From positions 227,426 to 291,425 of the forward strand of contig NZ_SNAA01000002.1 in NCBI RefSeq assembly GCF_004358695.1: a stretch of 64,000 nt of DNA. Direction: 5' to 3'. This DNA comes from Palleronia sediminis. Lineage in GTDB: Bacteria > Pseudomonadota > Alphaproteobacteria > Rhodobacterales > Rhodobacteraceae. The notes beneath the pieces were generated by a model. It had not been told where the DNA came from. It saw nothing but the letters and a program-made list of their open reading frames with translations, and searched no databases. Below are positions 1-10,875 of the stretch, piece after piece. The translations under genes were made by a program, and so were the position numbers. Positions within the stretch are counted from its first letter, which is position 1. Every line of letters begins with the position of its first letter.

Positions 1-482
1 TCGACCTCCCACAACAGGGATCCGCCGGCCATGCGGCGCACCCGAAGGCGCAAAAGCCCCGTGGGCAGGGTGAACCGGTCCTCGGCCAGGCCCTCGACCG
101 CCGCGAGCCGCGCCAAGCGCGCAACATCGCCCACGGGGTCGGCGCTATGGGGTGACAACGCCGCCTCGGGGGATGCGGTTTTGCTCCGTTTCCAAAAAGG
201 GTTCCCCGCACCGTCCGTGACGAAAACCGACCCGCCGGTCGCGACGGAAAGCGCGCGGGCCTGCGCGATATCGGACCTCTTTCGCATGGCGGGAAACAAA
301 CGCAAAACCGCTATAAAGGCGCAGAATGCGGCGAGTGTCGCAGCGACGGCAAAGGCCGAGCCGGCAATGCGCGGCACGACGACCCCAAGGCCGATGGCTG
401 CAAGCGCGATGGCCCCGAGCCCGATCAATCGCGGGCGCGATACCTGCACACGCCGAATATCACCCGTTCCCGCGTCGGACAC
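1..482 (-). CDS. Membrane-anchored sensor kinase-like protein, N-terminal part (possibly CckA)
   Basis: This is the first 160 codons of a gene that runs off the left edge. I chose the GTG at 482 (protein begins MSDAGTGDIRRVQVSRP) because a strong GGAGG lies five bases upstream. Two hydrophobic segments follow at about residues 20-35 and 38-60, joined by a very short loop. After residue 75 comes a soluble stretch containing GGSVFVTDGAGNPFW, which resembles the start of a PAS-type sensory fold. Two closely spaced membrane spans followed by PAS-like sequence is the layout of the CckA family of cell-cycle hybrid kinases. No kinase or receiver domain is visible because the gene is cut, so CckA is an inference. 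It lies 67 bp downstream of the RsmB/NOP methyltransferase gene on the same strand. Confidence 0.5.
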   Translation of the reverse strand, partial: MSDAGTGDIRRVQVSRPRLIGLGAIALAAIGLGVVVPRIAGSAFAVAATLAAFCAFIAVLRLFPAMRKRSDIAQARALSVATGGSVFVTDGAGNPFWKRSKTASPEAALSPHSADPVGDVARLARLAAVEGLAEDRFTLPTGLLRLRVRRMAGGSLLWEV

Positions 483-491
483 GCATCCCTC

Positions 492-528
492 CCTCGGGGC
501 TAAATCGTCATGTCACCTTGCCCCGAGG
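492..528 (-). promoter_or_regulatory. Inverted repeat overlapping the ribosome binding site of the sensor kinase gene
   Basis: Perfect 9-bp arms (CCTCGGGGC and GCCCCGAGG) are separated by 19 bases. In the minus-strand transcript the second arm runs directly into the GGGAGGG Shine-Dalgarno of the gene starting at 482. It could be a weak terminator after the methyltransferase gene, although no T-run follows, or a structure that limits ribosome access to the kinase start. Confidence 0.4.
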
Positions 529-549
529 ATCTTAACAACCGGTAAATGC

Positions 550-1704
550 TCAGGGAGAGAGCTGAAGAATTGCGATGTAGAAACCGTCGCCCCCATCGAG
601 CGGCGTAAACCGATGCGCGTCGATCAACCGAAATTCCGGGTGGCTTTCAAGAAACGCAGCGACCCGGTCGCCATTCTCGGCGTCGAAGATGGAGCAGGTC
701 GCATAGGCGAGATATCCACCGGGCGCGACATAACAAGCGGATGCGGATAGAACTTCATCTTGTCTCTTAAGTAATGCCTCCAAACCGCTATCATTCATGG
801 AAATCTTTCCATGGGGCTGGCGGCGCCATGCTCCGCTGCCCGAGCACGGCGCATCGGCAAGCACGAGGTCGTACCCACACGGATCCGGTGTGTTAACTAC
901 CTTGACCCCTGCACCGGCACGCGTGGCGCGTGTGAGCAGATCCTTCATCCGGTCGCGAAACTTGTCATGCGCATGCAGCCTCGCCGGCCGATGCGCGGCC
1001 AGCGCAAGCGTCTTGCCCCCTCCACCGGCACAGAAATCCAGCACCCGCAAGCCAGTCACCGGCGGTAGACGGTCGATCACGGCCTGGCTCGCGGCGTCCT
1101 GGATCTCGATCAAGCCTTGGTGAAACGCATGGGACCCGGGGATCGCACGCGTGCGGTCGATCACCTCGATGGCGGTCGGCGACAGGGGATGGGCGCGAGC
1201 CGTTATCCCCTCTGCCGCCAATTGCTCGATGGCCGCATCCCGGTTCGTTTTCAGCGGGTTGGCCCGCAGAAACACCGGCGCGCGGTCGCGCATCGCGCGC
1301 GCTACCGGCTCGGCCTCGGGCCCGAGGCTCCGGTCGAGTTCGGGCCAGAGCCATTCGGGCCAGTCGAGCGCCTCACGCCCCTCGGGCCGTCGCCCGCCGG
1401 CCTGTTCGACGTCAGTCAGCGGACCGGGGCCGTAGGGATCAACATCAAAGACGCCCTCCAAACCCCCGATTTCGCGCAAATATCCGATCATGCGCGCACG
1501 CCCCGTGGTGCCGCCACCGCGGATCGCCACCGACCACCAGCGCCGCAGGATATCGAAGACAAGATCGCGCACCGCCGCGCGGTCCCTGGATCCGGCATAT
1601 CGCGCGCCGCGGGCCCAGTTGGTCAGGACCTTCTCGGCCGGCGTTCCCCCTTCTATGGCGTCGAGGCACAGGATCGCCGCTTGCGCACGGGCCCCGGGCG
1701 TCAT
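550..1704 (-). CDS. rsmB: RsmB/NOP-family rRNA (cytosine-C5) methyltransferase
   Basis: The 384-aa SAM-dependent enzyme probably methylates a cytosine in 16S rRNA. A NusB-like, poorly conserved region occupies roughly residues 1-60. The Rossmann fold follows, with the SAM-binding motif LDFCAGGGGKT near residue 220. The DAPCSGSGAWRR motif near 290 carries the cysteine that is catalytic or releasing in this family, and YATCSIF near 340 holds the second conserved cysteine. Both cysteines are present, so the enzyme should be active. Its start lies 36 bp beyond the guaB stop, so the two may be co-transcribed. Family assignment is firm. The exact target base (m5C967 in E. coli RsmB) is inferred, since several paralogues exist in alphaproteobacteria. 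Confidence 0.88.
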   Translation of the reverse strand: MTPGARAQAAILCLDAIEGGTPAEKVLTNWARGARYAGSRDRAAVRDLVFDILRRWWSVAIRGGGTTGRARMIGYLREIGGLEGVFDVDPYGPGPLTDVEQAGGRRPEGREALDWPEWLWPELDRSLGPEAEPVARAMRDRAPVFLRANPLKTNRDAAIEQLAAEGITARAHPLSPTAIEVIDRTRAIPGSHAFHQGLIEIQDAASQAVIDRLPPVTGLRVLDFCAGGGGKTLALAAHRPARLHAHDKFRDRMKDLLTRATRAGAGVKVVNTPDPCGYDLVLADAPCSGSGAWRRQPHGKISMNDSGLEALLKRQDEVLSASACYVAPGGYLAYATCSIFDAENGDRVAAFLESHPEFRLIDAHRFTPLDGGDGFYIAILQLSP

Positions 1705-1740
1705 CGCATCCTCCCGCCTGCACTCGGCGTCGGCATGGCC

Positions 1741-4130
<2,390 letters not shown>

Positions 4131-4133
<3 letters not shown>

Positions 4134-4159
4134 GCGGTCGAACCTGCGCCCACCGCATG
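4131..4159 (-). promoter_or_regulatory. Inverted repeat containing the start codon of the acyltransferase gene
   Basis: Perfect 8-bp arms CATGCGGT and ACCGCATG are separated by 13 bases in the gap between aglK and the FemAB-like gene. In the transcript the second arm ends in the ATG of the downstream gene. It could damp translation after read-through from aglK, or act as a weak terminator; no T-run follows. Confidence 0.4.
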
Positions 4160-4168
4160 AAGATTTCG

Positions 4169-5284
4169 CTAATCGCGGTACAAAAGCGACGTGCCGTCGC
4201 GGAACACATGCACCTTGTCGGGCTCGGCGGTCAGGCGCACGGTCGATCCCCGCAGCCCGGAATGGGTGCCCTGCAACTTGGCGATCACGGCCGCGTCACC
4301 TTTTTCCTTGTCGTCGAGAGACGCCTCACCCGTCTCGAAATAAAGCAGCGTCACCTCGCCCAGGGCCTCGACGATATCCACCTTGCCCTCGAAGATATAT
4401 CCGTCCGGCCCGGCCTCGGCGAAATCCTCGGGGCGGACGCCAACCTTGACCCGCGCGCCCTTGTCGCTGTCGCGGCTGGGGTAATGCGACAGCGCCGTTC
4501 CGCCGCCCTCGAGCTTGACGCGGGTATGTTCGCCGGTCTCGACGATCTCGCCGGGAAATAGGTTCATCGCGGGCGAGCCGATGAACTGTGCCACGAACTC
4601 GTTCTGCGGCCGTTCGTAGAGATCCAGGGGCGAGCCGACCTGGCTGATCCCGCCCCCCGCCAACACGACGATCCGCGTGGCCAGCGTCATCGCCTCGACC
4701 TGGTCGTGGGTGACGTAGATCATGGTCGAGTCGGGCATCTGTTCCTTGAGCTGCGCGATCTCGATCCGGGTGGCCACGCGCAGCGCGGCATCGAGGTTCG
4801 AGAGCGGCTCGTCGAAGAGATACACCTTGGGGTCGCGCACGATCGAGCGGCCGATGGCCACCCGCTGCCGCTGACCGCCCGACAGCGCCTTGGGAAGGCG
4901 GTCGAGATAGGGCTCGAGCTGGAGGATGCGCGCGGCCTTGCTCACGGCCTCGTCGATCTCTTCCTTGGATTTCTTGGCGATCTTGAGCGCGAAGGCCATG
5001 TTGTCGCGCACCGTCATATGCGGATAAAGCGCGTAGCTCTGGAACACCATGGCGATGCCGCGCTGCGCGGGGGGGACGTTGTTGACCACCCTGCCGTCGA
5101 TCTCGAGCGTGCCGCCCGTGATCTTTTCCAGCCCCGCGATCATCCGCAGGAGCGTCGATTTCCCGCAGCCCGAGGGGCCGACGAAAACGATCAGCTCGCC
5201 CTTCTTGATGTCGAGATTGATATCGCTCAGGACCTTGACGCTGCCATAGGCCTTGGCCACGTCCGTCAGCTTGAGATCAGCCAT
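4169..5284 (-). CDS. aglK: Alpha-glucoside ABC transporter, ATP-binding subunit
   Basis: This is the MalK/UgpC-type ATPase that powers the AglEFG transporter at the inner membrane. The 371-aa protein has Walker A GPSGCGKST at residues 36-44, the signature LSGGQRQRVAIGR near 135, Walker B VYLFDEPLSNLD just after, and a MalK-type regulatory TOBE region over the last 130 residues. It is the last gene of the aglEFGAK order, 12 bp after aglA, as known from Sinorhizobium and related bacteria. Such ATPases often serve more than one sugar transporter, so substrate specificity rests on the operon. Confidence 0.9.
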   Translation of the reverse strand: MADLKLTDVAKAYGSVKVLSDINLDIKKGELIVFVGPSGCGKSTLLRMIAGLEKITGGTLEIDGRVVNNVPPAQRGIAMVFQSYALYPHMTVRDNMAFALKIAKKSKEEIDEAVSKAARILQLEPYLDRLPKALSGGQRQRVAIGRSIVRDPKVYLFDEPLSNLDAALRVATRIEIAQLKEQMPDSTMIYVTHDQVEAMTLATRIVVLAGGGISQVGSPLDLYERPQNEFVAQFIGSPAMNLFPGEIVETGEHTRVKLEGGGTALSHYPSRDSDKGARVKVGVRPEDFAEAGPDGYIFEGKVDIVEALGEVTLLYFETGEASLDDKEKGDAAVIAKLQGTHSGLRGSTVRLTAEPDKVHVFRDGTSLLYRD

Positions 5285-5296
5285 GTCTCCGCTCCC

Positions 5297-6955
5297 TCAA
5301 TGTGCTGCCGTCGTCGCAAAGGCGCCATGGCGCGGCGGCAGGTGAATTTCGCAGCCTTCGGGCACCGGCTCGAAGGGGGCATCGTCGCGGATCGTCCAGT
5401 CGCCCTCGGGCAGGGCCACCTTGCACGGCGCCTCTGCGAGGTTGAAGGCCACGAACACGCGGGTCTCTCCATCGTCGCGGATAAAGGAAAGCACTTCGTC
5501 ATCGGCCTGCACAACCGTGAAATCGCCCTTGGACAGGACCGGCAGGGTTTTGCGGAAGGCGATGAAGGCCCGGTAGAAGTTCAGAACCGAGCCCGCGTCG
5601 CGATCCTGGAGCGACACGGCCTGCTCCACATGCTCGATCGCGACCGGCAACCACGGCCGCCCGTCCGAGAAGCCGCCGTTATGCTCGGTCGTCCAGGGCA
5701 TGGGCGTGCGGCAGCCGTCGCGCCCGCGGAACTTGGGCCAGAACCGTTTGCCGTAGGGATCCTGAAGCTCGTCGAACGGCACGTAGGCCTCGCCCAAGCC
5801 GAGTTCCTCGCCCTGGTAGAGGCAGACCGTGCCCCGCAGCGTCATCAGGATCGCCGCGTAGAGCCGGATCTGCGCGTCGTCGAGCCCCCACCGCGTCGGA
5901 TATCGCACCGTGTCATGGTTGGAGAACGCCCAGCAGGCCCAGCCTTCGGTCACGACGCGGCCGAACCGTTCGAGCACCTTGCCGATCCGCGACCCCGACG
6001 GGAACACCCCCGAGAGGAAATCGAAATCATAGGCCATGTGCAGCCGACCGTTCGAGGTATAGTCGCGCTGCGTTTCCATCCCGCGCTGGCTTTCGCCGAT
6101 CTCGCCGACGCTGGTGATGTCGGGATATTCGTCCATCACCTCGCGCAGGCGTTGCAGAAAGGCGAGGTTGGCGGGCCGCGTCTTGTCGTAGAGATGATCC
6201 TGGAAATTGTAGGGGTTCACCGACGGGGCGGTGTTGTCGTTGCGGTATTCGACGGGCAGCGCGGGGTTGTCGCGCAGATCGGCGTCGTGGAAGTAGAAGT
6301 TCACGACATCGAGGCGGAACCCGTCCACCCCCTTGTCGAGCCAGAACCGCGCCACGTCGAGCAACTCGTCCTGCACCTCGGGGCAGTGGAAATTCAGGTC
6401 CGGCTGCTCGGTCAGGAAATTGTGCAGGTAATACTGCATCCGCTCGGAATCCCACTCCCAGGCGGGGCCGCCGAAGATCGAGAGCCAGTTGTTCGGGGGC
6501 GTGCCATCGGGGCGCGGGTCGGCCCAGACATACCAATCCGACTTGGGATTGTCGCGCGAGGAGCGGCTTTCCTTGAACCAGTCATGCTCGGACGAGGTGT
6601 GGTTGAACACGAGGTCGATGAGCACCCGGATGCCCAGCCGATGCGCCTGGTGGACCAGCGCCTCGAAATCGCCCATCGACCCGAACATCGGATCGACGTC
6701 GCGAAACGACGAGATATCATAGCCGAAATCGCGCATCGGCGAACGGAAGAACGGCGAGATCCAGATCGCGTCGACCCCCAGCCGGCGCAGGTAGCCCAGC
6801 CGGTGGATGATGCCCGACAGGTCTCCGATCCCGTCATCGTTGCTGTCCTGGAACGAGCGCGGATAGACCTGATAGATCACCGCGCCGCGCCACCAGTCGG
6901 GGTCGCGCTTCAGCGCCGACCTGGGCGCGTCCGACGAAGCTTCGAGAAACGACAT
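5297..6955 (-). CDS. aglA: Alpha-glucosidase, GH13 family
   Basis: The cytoplasmic enzyme hydrolyses imported alpha-glucosides such as sucrose, maltose or trehalose to glucose. From the ATG at 6955 the protein is 552 aa, beginning MSFLEASSDA, which fits the family better than a longer open frame reaching into aglG. GH13 landmarks: WWRGAVIYQVYPRSF near residue 25, GVDGFRLDVVNF (nucleophile Asp), TSVGEIGESQ (acid/base Glu) and AFSNHDTVRY (transition-state Asp). There is no signal peptide, as expected for an enzyme acting after uptake. The gene sits between the permease and ATPase genes, 17 bp after aglG. Confidence 0.93.
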   Translation of the reverse strand: MSFLEASSDAPRSALKRDPDWWRGAVIYQVYPRSFQDSNDDGIGDLSGIIHRLGYLRRLGVDAIWISPFFRSPMRDFGYDISSFRDVDPMFGSMGDFEALVHQAHRLGIRVLIDLVFNHTSSEHDWFKESRSSRDNPKSDWYVWADPRPDGTPPNNWLSIFGGPAWEWDSERMQYYLHNFLTEQPDLNFHCPEVQDELLDVARFWLDKGVDGFRLDVVNFYFHDADLRDNPALPVEYRNDNTAPSVNPYNFQDHLYDKTRPANLAFLQRLREVMDEYPDITSVGEIGESQRGMETQRDYTSNGRLHMAYDFDFLSGVFPSGSRIGKVLERFGRVVTEGWACWAFSNHDTVRYPTRWGLDDAQIRLYAAILMTLRGTVCLYQGEELGLGEAYVPFDELQDPYGKRFWPKFRGRDGCRTPMPWTTEHNGGFSDGRPWLPVAIEHVEQAVSLQDRDAGSVLNFYRAFIAFRKTLPVLSKGDFTVVQADDEVLSFIRDDGETRVFVAFNLAEAPCKVALPEGDWTIRDDAPFEPVPEGCEIHLPPRHGAFATTAAH

Positions 6956-6972
6956 ATGTGGGTGTTGATCCC

Positions 6973-8124
6973 TTACTTGACCGAACCCGCGAGCAGGCCG
7001 CGCACGAGGAACCGCTGCATCGCGAAGAACACCACCAGCGGCACCGCGATCGACACGAAGGCGGCGGTCGCGAGGATGCCCCAATCCCCCCCGCGCGAGC
7101 CCAGCAGGTCGTCGGCGATCTTGACCGTCATGACCTTGCTGGCATCGTCGGAGGGCAGGAACACCTTGGCCACCAGCAGGTCGTTCCACGTCCACAGGAA
7201 CTGGAAGATCGAGAATGCCGCCAGCGCCGGAAAGCTCAGCGGCAGGATGATCCGCAGGAACAGCTCGAAATCGGTGGCCCCGTCGACCTTGGCGCTTTCG
7301 ATGATGTCGCGTGGCAGGCCGACCATGTAGTTTCGCAAGAGATACACGGCGAGCGGCATCCCGAAGGCCGTATGCGCGAACCAGATGCCGAGGAAACTCT
7401 GCCCCACGCCGATGGCGTTATGCAGGTTCAGCATCGGCACCAGCGCAAGCTGCAAGGGCACGACCAGCAGGCCCACGACGATGGCGATCAAGAGCCCGCG
7501 CCCCGGAAAATCCATCCAGGCCAGCGCATAGGCCGCGAAGGCCGCGATGAGGATGGGGATGATCGTCGCCGGGATCGTCACCGTCAGTGTATTGATGAAG
7601 GCGCGGTCCATGTTGTCGGCGGTCAGGACGTTGCGGTAATTGTCCAGCGTAAAGGCCGGGGGGCTGGCGGCCGCGAAATACACGCGCTGGCCGCGGCTGC
7701 CCGGCTCCTCCGGCGTTCGGTATTCGTAGCTGCCATCGGGGTTGATGACGAGCGTCTCGCCATCGCCCAGATCGGCGACGGTCCCGGCCTCGAACTCCGA
7801 AGGATCGACGCCGCGCGTCCCGAAGGCCACGATCTCGCCGCCGCCATTGGGAAAGAAACTCCCCGCCTCCGGGTCGTCATAGATATTGCCGGTGACGACG
7901 AACAGGTCGCCCTCGGGCGTGGCCTCGGTCGCGGTACGGCCGCGTGCCGTGATCTCGACGGCGAAGGGGGCCTCCCACCAGCCCGAGGCCGAGATCTGGT
8001 CGCGTTCCCGAAAGGAGGACACGAACAGTCCGATGGTCGGGATCAACCACAGCAGCACCAGCACCACGACCGAGATGTTGGTGGCCCAGGATAGCGACGA
8101 TTTGTGTCCGGCCATACCGTCCAT
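6973..8124 (-). CDS. aglG: Alpha-glucoside ABC transporter, inner-membrane permease AglG
   Basis: This 383-aa MalG-type permease forms the membrane channel with AglF. The first span lies at about residues 15-35 and the remaining spans follow from about residue 185. The EAA loop, which contacts the ATPase, is seen as ESAKVDGATDFELFLRIILPLS. Between the first and second spans lies an extracytoplasmic insertion of roughly 130 residues, rich in Gly, Asp and Glu, which simple MalG lacks but AglG proteins carry. The start ATG at 8124 is one base beyond the aglF stop, so the two permeases are translationally coupled. Confidence 0.92.
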   Translation of the reverse strand: MDGMAGHKSSLSWATNISVVVLVLLWLIPTIGLFVSSFRERDQISASGWWEAPFAVEITARGRTATEATPEGDLFVVTGNIYDDPEAGSFFPNGGGEIVAFGTRGVDPSEFEAGTVADLGDGETLVINPDGSYEYRTPEEPGSRGQRVYFAAASPPAFTLDNYRNVLTADNMDRAFINTLTVTIPATIIPILIAAFAAYALAWMDFPGRGLLIAIVVGLLVVPLQLALVPMLNLHNAIGVGQSFLGIWFAHTAFGMPLAVYLLRNYMVGLPRDIIESAKVDGATDFELFLRIILPLSFPALAAFSIFQFLWTWNDLLVAKVFLPSDDASKVMTVKIADDLLGSRGGDWGILATAAFVSIAVPLVVFFAMQRFLVRGLLAGSVK

Positions 8125-8125
8125 G

Positions 8126-9106
8126 TCAGCGAACCTCCTTGCGGGCCTGCACGATGTTCCAGACCATGACCGGCAGGACGACGATCATGATGACAAAGGC
8201 GATTGCGGTGGCGCGACCGTCGTCGCGGAACATGAAATCCATCATGTAGCTGGGCAGGATCTCGGTGCCGAAATTGCCGCCCGTCATCGTGTAGACGATG
8301 TCGAAGACCTTGAGCACCAGCACCGTGATCGTTGTCCAGACCACGACGATGGTCGGCATGATCTGCGGTACCTTGATCTTGAAGAAGAGCTGGAACGGGT
8401 TGGCCCCGTCGAGGATGGCGGCCTCGATCGTTTCCTCGGGGATGCCACGCAGCGCGGCCGACAGGATGACCATGGCAAAGCCGGTCTGGATCCAGACGAG
8501 GATGATCATCAGGAAGAAATTGTTCCAGAACGGGATCTGGAGCGGGTCGATCGGGTCGGAAAAGCCCAGCATGTCGCGCACGGCGTTGATGAGCCCGATA
8601 TCGGCATCGTTGGCGTAGAGGAATTTCCAGATGAGCGACGCGCCGACAAAGCTGATCGCCATCGGCATGAAGATCAGCGACTTGGCGATGTTGCCCCAGC
8701 TCAGCTTGTCGGTGAGCTGCGCGGCCAGAAGCCCGAAAAAGGTCGACGCGGCCGGCACGAACACCGCCCAGAGCACGTTGTTCCAGAACGCCGTCTGGAA
8801 ATCGGGCGATCCGAAAAGCGAGATATAGTTGCCGAAGCCCACGAAATCGCCCGCTTCGCGGCCATAGAGCGACCGGATGAACGACCCGATCACCGGGTAG
8901 ACGAGATAGAGCCCGAGCACGAAGACCGCCGGGAACAGGAACAGCCAGGGGCGCACGGCATTGGCGCGGTTGATGTTGCGCCCGGCCTGTTCGCCCTTGG
9001 CGGGAAAGATGAACCGGTCGAGCACCAGGTTCGAGAGGTAGAAATAGGCGACGCATCCGCCGACCCCGATCAGGATGGTCACGATCCCCTGCAAGATCAC
9101 CGGCAT
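8126..9106 (-). CDS. aglF: Alpha-glucoside ABC transporter, inner-membrane permease AglF
   Basis: This 326-aa MalF-type permease is the partner of AglG. I set the start at the ATG at 9106 (MPVILQGIVTILIG) because GGGAGGAG stands just upstream and the first membrane span begins there. An open frame reaching about 9199 adds an Arg-rich leader without a ribosome site. Several hydrophobic spans are clear, and the EAA motif reads EETIEAAILDGANPFQLFFKI. It follows aglE after a 169-bp gap containing a strong hairpin, which would let aglE be made in excess over the membrane genes. Confidence 0.92.
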   Translation of the reverse strand: MPVILQGIVTILIGVGGCVAYFYLSNLVLDRFIFPAKGEQAGRNINRANAVRPWLFLFPAVFVLGLYLVYPVIGSFIRSLYGREAGDFVGFGNYISLFGSPDFQTAFWNNVLWAVFVPAASTFFGLLAAQLTDKLSWGNIAKSLIFMPMAISFVGASLIWKFLYANDADIGLINAVRDMLGFSDPIDPLQIPFWNNFFLMIILVWIQTGFAMVILSAALRGIPEETIEAAILDGANPFQLFFKIKVPQIMPTIVVVWTTITVLVLKVFDIVYTMTGGNFGTEILPSYMMDFMFRDDGRATAIAFVIMIVVLPVMVWNIVQARKEVR

Positions 9107-9236
9107 GTCAGGCTCCTCCCCAAGTGCCCTGTCGCGCGGCGCGAGACGCGCGACCCCCCGTTTGGCCCGAGCATGACGCGGCGCGGGCCGCACGAACACC
9201 CCTTAATTTCGGAAAATACCATTTAATCAGGTGGAT

Positions 9237-9267
9237 GGGCGGGGCGTGCGATGACGCCGCCCCGCCC
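9237..9267 (-). terminator. Stem-loop between aglE and aglF (attenuator or mRNA stabiliser)
   Basis: Perfect 10-bp arms (GGGCGGGGCG and CGCCCCGCCC) with an 11-base loop lie eight bases past the aglE stop. No long T-run follows in the minus-strand transcript. Hairpins at this position in binding-protein transporter operons typically stop part of the transcription or protect the binding-protein mRNA. Confidence 0.65.
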
Positions 9268-9275
9268 TTGCGCGA

Positions 9276-10643
9276 TCAGTCGGACAGTTCGCTCCACCGC
9301 GCCTCGATGGCGCTGGCGGCCGTCTGCGCGTCGGCCGATCCGGTGGTGAACTCGACCATCTGCGTCCAGAACGCCCCGGCCCCGATCTCGCCCGGCATCA
9401 GGTCGGACCCGTCGAAGCGGAAGGTCGTCGCGTTCAGCAGGATGTCGTTCAGCGCGCGACCGGTGTCATTGGCAAAGACCTCGGCGTTGATGCCGTTATG
9501 GGGCGACAGCAGACCGCCCTGCGCGGCCCAGATCTCGTGCGCGATGGGCGTTTGCAGGAAGTCGATGAAGCCGCGCGCGGCCTCGCTGTCGTCGGTGATG
9601 CCGAACATGGTGCCCGCGCCCAGCACGGGCTGGCCCAGATCGCCCTCGGACGGAGCGGGGAAGTAGAAGAAATCGACATCCTCGCCGACCACCGTGCCCT
9701 CGGGGAAGAAGGTCGGGATGAAGGTCGCCTGCTTGTGCATGTAGCACTCGGGCGGGAACTGGAAGAGCCCCGTCGGCGCATCGCGGAAATCGGTCGTGGC
9801 CGCCGCCTCGCGCCCGCCGTTCACATAGCCGTCCTGGAGGAACCAGCCGAATTCCTCGATCGCGTTGACCACGCGCTCGTCGTCGAAATCGAGCTCTCCG
9901 CTGGTCCATTGGTCATAGACCGCGGGCTCGACCGTGCGCAGCATCAGGTCCTCGACCCAGTCCGTCGCGGGCCAGCCCGTCGCCGCGCCCGAACCCAGCC
10001 CGATGCACCACGGCGTCACGCCGTCCGACGCCATCTGCTCGGTCAGCTCCTTGAGCGCCTCGTAGGTCTCGGGCACCTCGTAGCCGGCTTCCTCGAACTG
10101 CTCGGGCACGTACCAGACCAGCGATTTCACGTCGATCTTGTAGGGGAAGGCATAAAGCCCCGTGTTCCCGTCCGGCCCCTCGAACGAGGCGAGATCGACC
10201 CAGGATTGCCCCGCGGCATAGTTTTCCGCGATGAAAGACGCGGTATCGTCCTCGAGCTCGGCGATCGAGCCGCGCGCGGCGAGGTCGGCCACGAGCCCCG
10301 GCTGGGGAAAGACGGCGATGTTGGGCGCCGAGTTCGATTGCGTCGAGATGACGATATCCTGCTCGAAGCTGTCCGAGCCCGAATAGTTCACATCCGCCCC
10401 GGTGGCGTCTTCGAAATAGGCGATGACCGAATCGAACAGGGCCTTGTCGGCCCCCGTCCACGGGCCCGTGATCTCGAGCGACTGGCCCGAATAGTCATGG
10501 CCCGAGGCGAATTCCTCGAGGCTGGACCAGGTGAAGGCGCCCTCGCCTTTGGGGAACTTGAGATCGCCCGACTGGGCCGACGCCATTCCCGTTCCAAGCG
10601 CCAGCACGGCCGCGCCGGTCATCAATCCGTGGTGCAGTTTCAT
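9276..10643 (-). CDS. aglE: Alpha-glucoside ABC transporter, periplasmic substrate-binding protein
   Basis: The 455-aa solute-binding protein captures alpha-glucosides in the periplasm and delivers them to AglFG. The ATG at 10643 is preceded by GGAGGAG and starts a signal peptide (MKLHHGLMTG, hydrophobic core, cleavage after ASA near residue 23). The mature part has the family 1 binding-protein build, with a WTSGELDFDD region and SPHNGINAEVF towards the C-terminus. It is the first gene of the agl operon and lies divergent from the beta-glucosidase gene. An open frame extends farther upstream but has no ribosome site. Confidence 0.92.
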   Translation of the reverse strand: MKLHHGLMTGAAVLALGTGMASAQSGDLKFPKGEGAFTWSSLEEFASGHDYSGQSLEITGPWTGADKALFDSVIAYFEDATGADVNYSGSDSFEQDIVISTQSNSAPNIAVFPQPGLVADLAARGSIAELEDDTASFIAENYAAGQSWVDLASFEGPDGNTGLYAFPYKIDVKSLVWYVPEQFEEAGYEVPETYEALKELTEQMASDGVTPWCIGLGSGAATGWPATDWVEDLMLRTVEPAVYDQWTSGELDFDDERVVNAIEEFGWFLQDGYVNGGREAAATTDFRDAPTGLFQFPPECYMHKQATFIPTFFPEGTVVGEDVDFFYFPAPSEGDLGQPVLGAGTMFGITDDSEAARGFIDFLQTPIAHEIWAAQGGLLSPHNGINAEVFANDTGRALNDILLNATTFRFDGSDLMPGEIGAGAFWTQMVEFTTGSADAQTAASAIEARWSELSD

Positions 10644-10678
10644 TCGGTCACTCCTCCGGTTGTGTCTGCCTGCCATTC

Positions 10679-10721
10679 CCCCAGATCTGGGGCGGCAGCG
10701 CATTTATCGTGCAACGGTTGC
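10679..10721. promoter_or_regulatory. Candidate operators in the aglE / beta-glucosidase divergent promoter region
   Basis: Two palindromes lie in the 232-bp gap between the divergent starts. CCCCAGATCTGGGG (10679-10692) is a perfect 14-bp palindrome 36 bp from the aglE start. GCAACGGTTGC (10711-10721) has perfect 5-bp arms about one centre base and resembles LacI-family half-sites. AglR regulators of this operon type belong to the LacI family, but no regulator gene is present in the window. Confidence 0.4.
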
Positions 10722-10875
10722 CGAAAGAGACTTAGGAGTCAAACGTCGCGCGACCACGGCATCGCATCTCTTCCTTAAAGTCACCGCAATCCCGCGGCCC
10801 TCGCCCCTGCCGCTTTGACCGCCGGGGGGCGGGCCTCTATGTCCAGCCGGGCACAGGCCAATCACCGGAGCCCCC

